A stretch of DNA of 12,139 bases from positions 1-12,139 of the forward strand of contig PLSJ01000098.1 of assembly GCA_003165115.1 (NCBI GenBank), in the 5' to 3' direction. The notes beneath the pieces are model-generated. The model did no database searches, had not been told where the DNA came from, and was given only the letters and a program-made list of their open reading frames with translations. Below are positions 7,101-12,139 of the stretch, one piece after another. This DNA is from Syntrophaceae bacterium (GTDB lineage: Bacteria > Desulfobacterota > Syntrophorhabdia > Syntrophorhabdales > WCHB1-27). A program made the translations under genes and the position numbers. The number at the start of each line of letters is the position of its first letter. Position 1 is the first letter of the stretch.

Positions 7101-7166
7101 ATGACGAGACGTGATTTTACCGCCAACGCCGGGGCGTTCGTCGAGAGTGCTTTATGCGAAGGCTGA
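7101..7166 (+). pseudogene. Remnant of a Tat-signal (twin-arginine) protein N-terminus
   Basis: A 21-codon ORF preceded by GGGAG (7091-7095). It begins MTRRDF and continues ANAGAF, which closely resembles the n-region of a twin-arginine signal peptide (consensus S/T-R-R-x-F). It then runs into the start of lpxK, and its TGA (7164-7166) overlaps an lpxK candidate ATG as TGATG. No hydrophobic h-region or mature protein follows. I infer that an exported-protein gene downstream of panE was deleted, leaving only its first codons. A chance short ORF is the alternative. Confidence 0.4.
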
Positions 7167-8194
7167 TGATAAAAATCTGGCAGGGAGAAGCGCCGCTGTC
7201 TCGCGCCCTTCTTTTTCCGCTCCTTTTCGGCCTCTCCGTCCTTTACAGGGCGGGCATGGCGGCGAGAGAGCTTTGCTACAGGGCGGGCGTCGCAGCTGTC
7301 GCGCATCCTTCCGTTCCGGTCATAAGCGTGGGCAACCTGTCCCTCGGGGGCACGGGCAAGACCACGGTGGTCGAGCGCCTCTCCATGGAGCTGAAGAAGA
7401 TCGGCCGCCGGCCCGGGATCGTCATGCTTGGCTACAAGAAGAAAAGAAAGGGCGCTTTCGCGGTCGACCGCGACACGGATACGGCGGAAAGCGCGGGGGA
7501 TGAGGCGCTCATGCTGGCCAGGAGGACAAAGCTCCCGGTGCTGGTGGGGAAGAAGCGGATCGAGAGCATAGAGAGGGGGATCCATGACTTCGGCATCGAC
7601 GTCGCCATCTTCGATGACGGCTTCCAGGTGCGGAACGTGCACAAGGACGTGGAGCTGCTTATCCTCGACGGCAAGGCGTCCCCGTCCGCCCTGCATCTGT
7701 TTCCTTTGGGTTTTTTGCGGGAACCCCTTGAAATGGTGAAGAAAGCCGATATAATATTGGTCAACCGGGGCGAGCTGGACGGTCGCGCCAGGGACCTGAC
7801 GGCCGGCATGCCCGTTTTTCACGTCCGGTACCGGCCCCTCCGCCTGTGCCGGCTTCAAGACGGGGCGATGGTCGATTACCGCCTTATCAGTGGGAAAAAG
7901 GTGCTGGCCTTTTCGGGGCTTGGTGACAACAGCTCTTTTTTCAGGCTGCTCCGGGAGCTGGGCGCGGAAGTGGTGCGGGCGGTCGAATTTCCCGACCATT
8001 ACCGCTACGGCAAAGACGACTTGATGCGCATGGAGTCGTTATCCGGCGTGGAGATGGTGGTAACCACCGAAAAAGATGCGGTGAAGATCGAGGCGACAGG
8101 GGTCCGGGATAACTTCTTCTCACTCCTCGTCGAGGCGGAGATCGAGAACGAGGACGCACTGATCGGGCAAATATGCGGCAAGATGAGGAAATGA
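7154..8194 (+). CDS. lpxK: Tetraacyldisaccharide 4'-kinase (lipid A synthesis)
   Basis: Phosphorylates the 4' position of tetraacyldisaccharide-1-phosphate to form lipid IVA, at the cytoplasmic face of the inner membrane. The 346 residues show a hydrophobic N-terminal anchor (about 15-36), a Walker A region GNLSLGGTGKTT (60-71), the GDE motif (115-117), DDGFQ (154-158), the LPxG-like LFPLGFLREPL and the C-terminal TEKDAVK, all as in E. coli LpxK. Two starts are possible. ATG 7154 has a weak GAGAG before it. ATG 7166 gives MIKIWQGEAPL, which aligns with the E. coli N-terminus MIEKIWSGESPL, but its GAAGG is only 3 nt away. The longer form is listed. leuA starts 1 nt after the stop. Presence of lpxK indicates an outer membrane with lipid A. 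Sequence just upstream seems to have been lost or replaced, so the native promoter may be gone. Confidence 0.94.
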   Translation: MRRLMIKIWQGEAPLSRALLFPLLFGLSVLYRAGMAARELCYRAGVAAVAHPSVPVISVGNLSLGGTGKTTVVERLSMELKKIGRRPGIVMLGYKKKRKGAFAVDRDTDTAESAGDEALMLARRTKLPVLVGKKRIESIERGIHDFGIDVAIFDDGFQVRNVHKDVELLILDGKASPSALHLFPLGFLREPLEMVKKADIILVNRGELDGRARDLTAGMPVFHVRYRPLRLCRLQDGAMVDYRLISGKKVLAFSGLGDNSSFFRLLRELGAEVVRAVEFPDHYRYGKDDLMRMESLSGVEMVVTTEKDAVKIEATGVRDNFFSLLVEAEIENEDALIGQICGKMRK

Positions 8195-8195
8195 G

Positions 8196-9752
8196 ATGAC
8201 AGAACGCGTAGCTATTTTCGACACGACCCTGAGGGACGGCGAGCAGTCTCCCGGCAATACGATGAATGCGCAGGAAAAGCTGAGGGTCGCCAAACAACTC
8301 GAATCTTTGGGCGTCGATATTATCGAGGCGGGTTTTCCCATAGCCTCGGTTGGGGACTTCGAGTCGGTCAAACAGATCGCCGAGACGCTGAAGAACTGTG
8401 AGGTGGCCGGTCTCGCCAGGGCCAATTTCGACGATATTGACCGTGCCTGGGAAGCCGTCAAACACGCGGCGCATCCGCGCATTCACACCTTCATCTCCAC
8501 CTCCGACATACATCTCAAGTTCCAGATGCGCAAGAGCCGGGACGAGGTGCTCAAAATGACCGAGGAATCGGTGAAGAGGGCTGCCAAGTATCCGGCGAAT
8601 GTCGAATTCTCGGCCATGGACGCGACCAGGAGCGACTGGGACTACCTGTGCCGCGTCCTCGGTGTGGCCATCGAAGCGGGGGCGACCACGATAAACGTCC
8701 CCGACACGGTGGGCTATACGGTCCCCGATGAATTCGCCGCCCTGATCCGTTACATCATGGAGCACGTCCCCAACATCTCCCAAGCCGTCATCAGTGTCCA
8801 CTGCCACAACGACCTGGGTCTCGCCGTCGCGAACTCGATCGCGGCGGTGAAAGCGGGCGCGCGGCAGGTGGAATGCACCATAAACGGTATCGGCGAGCGT
8901 TCGGGCAACACGGCCTTAGAGGAGGTCGTCATGATCCTGCGGACCAGGAAGGACCTCTTCGCCTTCGATACGCGGGTCGTGAGCGAAAAGATCTATCCGA
9001 CGAGCAGGCTCATTACGTCGGTCACCGGCGCACCCGTGCAGCCGAACAAGGCCATCGTGGGGACGAACGCCTTTGCCCACGAGTCGGGCATCCATCAGGA
9101 CGGGTTGCTCAAGGCGAGGCTGACGTATGAGATCATGACCCCCGAGTCCGTCGGGATACCCAAGAGCTCGCTGATCCTGGGCAAGCACTCGGGCAGGCAC
9201 GCGTTTCGGGAGAGACTGGAAAACCTGGGCTACCCTCTCGAAGACAAGGAGCTCAACCTCGTTTTCAAGAGGTTCAAGGCCCTGGCCGACATGAAGAAGG
9301 ACGTCTACGACGAAGACATCGAGATGATCATCATGGACGAGGTGGTCCGCGTCCCCGAGAAGTACAGGATGGTCTATCTCAGCGTCGTCTGCGGCAACAT
9401 GGCCATCCCCACGGCCACGGTCAGGATCGAGGTCGACGGCCAGGTGCACCAGGAGGCGGGCTTCGGCGACGGTCCTGTTGACGCGACGCTCAAGGCCATA
9501 CAGAAGATCATCAAGACGAACAGCAAGCTGCTCCAGTTCGCCGTCAACGCCATCACGGGCGGGACCGATGCCCAGGGTGAAGTTTTCGTCAAGCTGCAGG
9601 AAAAGGGGTCGACGGTGATAGGAAAGGGCGCCGATACGGACGTCATCGTCGCCTCCGGCAAGGCGTACATAAACGCCCTGAACAAGCTCGAGTTTGTGAA
9701 GAAGAGAAAGGATACGGACAAAAGTCCCGTTAAAAGTGAGAAGTCGCCATGA
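8196..9752 (+). CDS. leuA: 2-isopropylmalate synthase
   Basis: First committed step of leucine synthesis: condenses acetyl-CoA with 2-oxoisovalerate to 2-isopropylmalate. The 518 residues include FDTTLRDGEQSPG (8-20), the metal-binding HxH at H202/H204 (VHCHNDLG), GIGERSGN (231-238), and ESGIHQDG, typical of LeuA rather than citramalate synthase (which usually has DGxQ without SPG). A C-terminal regulatory domain of the LeuA type (about 390-505, with the EAGFGDGPVDA segment) suggests leucine feedback inhibition. ATG 8196 is 1 nt after the lpxK TGA, with GAGGAA upstream. The last residues (KSEKSP) are altered by a repeat insertion: in the unduplicated sequence the frame would end KSEKSQGV with TGA at 9878-9880, 1 nt before leuC. 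Activity is unlikely to be affected. Confidence 0.95.
   Translation: MTERVAIFDTTLRDGEQSPGNTMNAQEKLRVAKQLESLGVDIIEAGFPIASVGDFESVKQIAETLKNCEVAGLARANFDDIDRAWEAVKHAAHPRIHTFISTSDIHLKFQMRKSRDEVLKMTEESVKRAAKYPANVEFSAMDATRSDWDYLCRVLGVAIEAGATTINVPDTVGYTVPDEFAALIRYIMEHVPNISQAVISVHCHNDLGLAVANSIAAVKAGARQVECTINGIGERSGNTALEEVVMILRTRKDLFAFDTRVVSEKIYPTSRLITSVTGAPVQPNKAIVGTNAFAHESGIHQDGLLKARLTYEIMTPESVGIPKSSLILGKHSGRHAFRERLENLGYPLEDKELNLVFKRFKALADMKKDVYDEDIEMIIMDEVVRVPEKYRMVYLSVVCGNMAIPTATVRIEVDGQVHQEAGFGDGPVDATLKAIQKIIKTNSKLLQFAVNAITGGTDAQGEVFVKLQEKGSTVIGKGADTDVIVASGKAYINALNKLEFVKKRKDTDKSPVKSEKSP
9708..9745 (+). repeat. 38-bp direct repeat, left copy (3' end of leuA)
   Basis: This stretch, from AAGGATACGGAC to GTGAGAAGTC, encodes the last residues of LeuA and is repeated without a mismatch 122 bp downstream. 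The left copy is in the LeuA reading frame. Confidence 0.97.
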
Positions 9753-9829
9753 AACGCGATGCCTGCTTTTGTGAGCAGGGAGGCTCTACGAGCTTGCTCG
9801 TGGAGGGGGCGCTGAGCCCCAGTAATTGC
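9746..9829 (+). mobile_element. 84-nt hairpin-rich insert between the direct repeats (element copy 2)
   Basis: The insert carries three consecutive hairpins: CCTGC/GCAGG, CTCTACGAG-CTTG-CTCGTGGAG (one G-T pair) and GGGGC-GCTGA-GCCCC, followed by AGTAATTGC. The part at 9801-9829 matches the element tail at 4980-5010. It has no coding capacity, so if mobile it must move through an outside enzyme. The 38-bp duplication around it is long for a normal target-site duplication, so a recombination or template-switch origin is also possible. Confidence 0.5.
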
Positions 9830-9867
9830 AAGGATACGGACAAAAGTCCCGTTAAAAGTGAGAAGTC
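9830..9867 (+). repeat. 38-bp direct repeat, right copy (upstream of leuC)
   Basis: Exact copy of 9708-9745. It is followed by ACAGGGGGTTTGAC and the leuC ATG. Read in the ancestral LeuA frame, this copy ends in TGA at 9878-9880, showing that the right copy adjoins the original gene junction. Confidence 0.97.
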
Positions 9868-9881
9868 ACAGGGGGTTTGAC

Positions 9882-11144
9882 ATGGGCATGACGGTCACGG
9901 AGAAGATACTGGCGGCGCACGCGGGGAGAGACCGTGTGGAGCCGGGGGAGATCATAGAGGCGAGGATCGATCTCGCCCTCGCCAACGATATTACCGCCCC
10001 TCTGTCGCTCGATGAATTCGAGAAGGCGGGGGCGAAGTCGGTGTTCGACCCGTAACGGGTCGTCCTCGTGCTCGACCACTTCACGCCGAACAAGGATATC
10101 CAGTCCGCCGAGAACTGCAAGATCATCCGGGAATTCGCGAGAAAGCACGGGATCACCCATTTCTACGAGGGCGGCGCCTGCGGCATCGAGCATGCCCTTC
10201 TGCCGGAACAGGGCCTCGTGGGGCCGGGAGACGTGGTGGTGGGCGCCGACAGCCATACCTGCACGTACGGCGCGCTGGGCGCCTTCTCCACCGGTGTGGG
10301 CAGCACGGACCTTACCTATGCGATGGTGACGGGGTCTCTCTGGTTCAAGGTGCCGGAGAGCGTGAAATTCGTCTGCAAGGGGACGTGGCAGCAGTGGGTG
10401 ACGGGGAAGGACCTGATCCTCTACATCATCGGCATGATAGGCGTGGAAGGCGCCCGCTACCAGGCCATGGAGTTCGACGGACAGGCCATCGAAGAGCTTT
10501 CCATGGATTCCAGGCTTACGGCGGCGAACATGGTGATAGAGGCGGGCGCGAAGAACGGCATATTCAGGATCGACCGGAAGGCGCTCGATTATATAAGCGG
10601 CCGCGTCCAAAGGCCGCACAAGGTTTTTGAAAGCGACCCCGACGCCTCTTACCGCAAGGTGACCGAGATCGACGTGGGCAGCCTGGGGCTCCAGGTGGCC
10701 CTTCCCTTCCTTCCGTCGAATGCGAGGAACGTGGAAGAAGTGCGGGACGTCGCCATAGACCAGGTGATCATCGGCTCGTGCACCAACGGAAGGCTGGAGG
10801 ACCTGGAGATAGCGGCGAGTATCCTTCAGGGGAAGAAGGTGGCGAAACACGTGAGATGCATCGTCATCCCCGCCACTCCCACCATCTATCGCACCGCCCT
10901 CGACAGGGGTTATTTCGACACCTACCTCGATGCCGGCTGTATCATCTCGCCTCCCACGTGCGGTCCCTGCCTCGGGGGCCATATGGGCATACTGGCCAGG
11001 GGTGAAAGGGCCGTATCGACAACGAACAGGAATTTCGTGGGAAGGATGGGCCACTCCGAAAGCGAGGTCTACCTCGCGGGGGCCGCGGTTGCGGCGGCGA
11101 GCGCGATAAAAGGCGAGATAGCCCACCCGAGGGAGGTTGTGTGA
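9882..11144 (+). pseudogene. leuC: 3-isopropylmalate dehydratase large subunit with in-frame TAA at codon 58
   Basis: Large subunit of isopropylmalate isomerase, a 4Fe-4S enzyme of the aconitase family that converts 2- to 3-isopropylmalate with LeuD. The frame spans 420 codon positions, the length of the shorter archaeal/anaerobe-type LeuC. Cluster ligands are C300 (GSCTNGR), C360 and C363 (PTCGPC). Other family motifs are DHFTPNKDI (65-73) and ADSHTCTYG. Codon 58 is TAA (10053-10055) in [18 protein letters not shown], where relatives carry E, D, S or similar. Similarity continues in the same frame on both sides. An internal restart at GTG 10068 would drop 62 residues. Start ATG 9882 follows CAGGGGG (9869-9875). 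Either a true nonsense mutation (leucine auxotrophy unless suppressed), a base-calling error or read-through. The rest of the gene and its operon show no decay. Confidence 0.9.
10046..10062. repeat. Perfect 17-nt palindrome centred on the leuC TAA
   Basis: CGACCCGT-A-ACGGGTCG: 8-bp arms around the central A of the in-frame TAA codon. In mRNA the stop would sit in the loop and top of a GC-rich hairpin. With an ancestral GAA codon the arms would be 7 bp; the G-to-T change completes the palindrome. Confidence 0.9.
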
Positions 11145-11632
11145 TGCTAAGCGGAAGAGTCTGGAAATTTGGCGACAACATCGATACCGACATCATTATC
11201 CCCGCCCGATACCTGGCGTACACCGATCCTAAAGTGCTGGGGCAGCACTGCATGGAGCCGCTTGCGCCCGATTTTGCAAAAACCGTTCGAAAGGGCGACA
11301 TCATCGTCGCGGGCTCCAATTTCGGCTGCGGCTCGTCGAGGGAGCACGCCCCCATCGCCATCCTTGCGGTGGGGATATCCGTGGTGATCGCGAAGAGCTT
11401 CGCGCGCATATTCTACCGCAACGCCTTCAACAAGGCCCTTGCCCTGCTGGAGGCGGACATTTGTGACGCCGTGAACGTTGGCGAGACCATCGAGGTCGAT
11501 CTGACGACGGGTCTGATAAAGACCCCGCGGGGAGAAGTACAGGCAAAACCCATCCCGTCCTTTATGCTGGAGCTGATCGGCGAGGGCGGGCTGATAAACC
11601 ACCTGAAAAGACAACTGGAGGAAAGGAAATGA
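11144..11632 (+). CDS. leuD: 3-isopropylmalate dehydratase small subunit
   Basis: Swivelling-domain subunit that completes the active site of LeuC. The 162-residue length is that of the short LeuD form that pairs with about 420-residue LeuC. Motifs: [13 protein letters not shown] (12-24) and [14 protein letters not shown] (57-70), whose serine and arginine bind substrate. ATG 11144 overlaps the leuC TGA by one base (TGATG) and lies 7 nt after GGGAGG (11131-11136). An in-frame GTG at 11141 is possible but too close to the ribosome-binding site. Tight spacing to leuC and to asd shows co-translation. The frame is intact, in contrast to leuC. Confidence 0.95.
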   Translation: MLSGRVWKFGDNIDTDIIIPARYLAYTDPKVLGQHCMEPLAPDFAKTVRKGDIIVAGSNFGCGSSREHAPIAILAVGISVVIAKSFARIFYRNAFNKALALLEADICDAVNVGETIEVDLTTGLIKTPRGEVQAKPIPSFMLELIGEGGLINHLKRQLEERK

Positions 11633-12139
11633 AAACCTATAACGTGGCCGTTGTCGGTGCCACCGGCGCGGTGGGAAACGAGATGATAGAAACGCTCGAA
11701 CAACGGAAGTTCCCGGTGGGGAACCTTCTGCTCCTCGCATCGGAGAGGAGCGCGGGCACGAGCCTGAGCTACAAGGGGCATGACGTCGTCGTGCAAATCC
11801 TGAACAAAGATTCCTTCAAGGGGGTCGACATAGGGCTCTTCTCGGCGGGAGGCTCGGTCAGCGAGAAGTTCGCCCCTATCGCGGCCGCGAGCGGCTGCGT
11901 CGTCATCGACAACACGAGCGCGTTCAGGATGGACCCGGACGTCCCCCTCGTCGTGCCCGAGGTAAACGCCCACGCCATCGCGGGCTACAAGAAGAAGGGC
12001 ATCATTGCGAACCCGAACTGCTCAACCATACAGATGGTGGTGGTCCTCAAGCCGCTTCACGATGCCGCCAAGATCAAGAGGGTGGTTGTCTCCACTTACC
12101 AGGCCGTATCGGGCACGGGAAAGAGGGCGATAGCCGAGC
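11629..12139 (+). CDS. asd: Aspartate-semialdehyde dehydrogenase, 3'-truncated by window edge
   Basis: Reduces aspartyl-4-phosphate to aspartate semialdehyde with NADPH, the branch point to lysine/diaminopimelate, threonine and methionine. 170 codons are visible and still open at the window end. The N-terminal Rossmann motif is VGATGAVG (9-16); SAGGSVSEK (72-80) and DNTSAFRMD (94-102) follow; the catalytic cysteine is C131 in NPNCSTIQ, and the visible part ends at SGTGKRA. This is the type found in Gram-positives and many anaerobes (about 330-340 residues) rather than the E. coli type. ATG 11629 overlaps the leuD TGA by 4 nt (ATGA), with GGAGGAAAGG just before it. It therefore belongs to the leu operon; leuB, often found between leuD and asd, is not there. 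Confidence 0.95.
   Translation, partial: MKTYNVAVVGATGAVGNEMIETLEQRKFPVGNLLLLASERSAGTSLSYKGHDVVVQILNKDSFKGVDIGLFSAGGSVSEKFAPIAAASGCVVIDNTSAFRMDPDVPLVVPEVNAHAIAGYKKKGIIANPNCSTIQMVVVLKPLHDAAKIKRVVVSTYQAVSGTGKRAIAE

Noticed and set aside
6950..7999. 349-codon minus-strand ORF across panE end and lpxK
   Set aside because: Antisense shadow of two real genes; no recognisable domain.
10053..10055. Genetic-code change or selenocysteine/pyrrolysine as cause of the leuC stop
   Set aside because: The codon is TAA, which glgC and iscU use as their normal stop; neither Sec (TGA) nor Pyl (TAG) decoding applies.
9852..11126. 424-codon minus-strand ORF opposite leuC, open across the leuC TAA
   Set aside because: Histidine/arginine-rich translation without family motifs; LeuC motifs on the + strand explain the region.
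1..12139. CRISPR arrays, tRNA or rRNA genes, phage genes, full insertion sequences
   Set aside because: No regularly spaced repeats, no cloverleaf-like or rRNA sequence, and no transposase or integrase frame seen on either strand.

Overview
The window is a GC-rich, densely packed piece of a bacterial chromosome. It encodes lipid A synthesis (LpxK), a lipoprotein-type PBP4 and 4Fe-4S biosynthetic enzymes, so the host is a Gram-negative bacterium. The mix of an archaeal-style LeuC/LeuD pair, a minimal NifS-like/IscU pair and a FabZ-like hotdog protein fits an anaerobic deltaproteobacterial-type lineage (Desulfobacterota or relatives). That placement is an inference; there is no rRNA or marker gene to confirm it.

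Layout. 1-1092 (+): 3' part of glgC (ADP-glucose synthesis). 1111-3593 (-): a two-gene unit, a zinc-dependent medium-chain dehydrogenase followed with an ATGA overlap by dacB (PBP4). 3594-3742: divergent intergenic region with a 19-nt near-perfect dyad. 3743-5418 (+): an IscS/NifS-like protein followed by an IscU scaffold, with a hairpin-rich repeat element between them. 5628-6062 (+): a small hotdog-fold protein resembling FabZ but without the usual catalytic residues. 6149-7166 (+): a decayed block, made of a ketopantoate reductase gene with an in-frame TAG and the first 21 codons of what looks like a Tat-exported protein. 7154-8194 (+): lpxK. 8196-12139 (+): an amino-acid operon, leuA-leuC-leuD-asd, with leuB missing from its common place and asd cut by the window edge.

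The strongest unusual signal is the NifS-like protein. The lysine that should hold PLP is glutamine (Q203), a second PLP contact (Gln183 in E. coli IscS) is glycine, yet the mobile-loop cysteine (C326) is kept and the gene sits directly upstream of iscU. This parallels the described Archaeoglobus fulgidus IscS, which also lacks this lysine, and suggests a non-desulfurase partner for IscU, possibly one that donates a cysteine ligand or works with free sulfide.

The second signal is genome instability in the + strand genes. panE carries an in-frame TAG (codon 41). leuC carries an in-frame TAA (codon 58) at the centre of a perfect 17-nt palindrome. The leuA/leuC junction contains an 84-nt hairpin element flanked by a perfect 38-bp direct repeat, which changed the LeuA C-terminus and destroyed what was probably a 1-nt leuA-leuC spacing. 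The tail of that element recurs in the nifS-iscU gap, so the two appear to belong to one interspersed repeat family.
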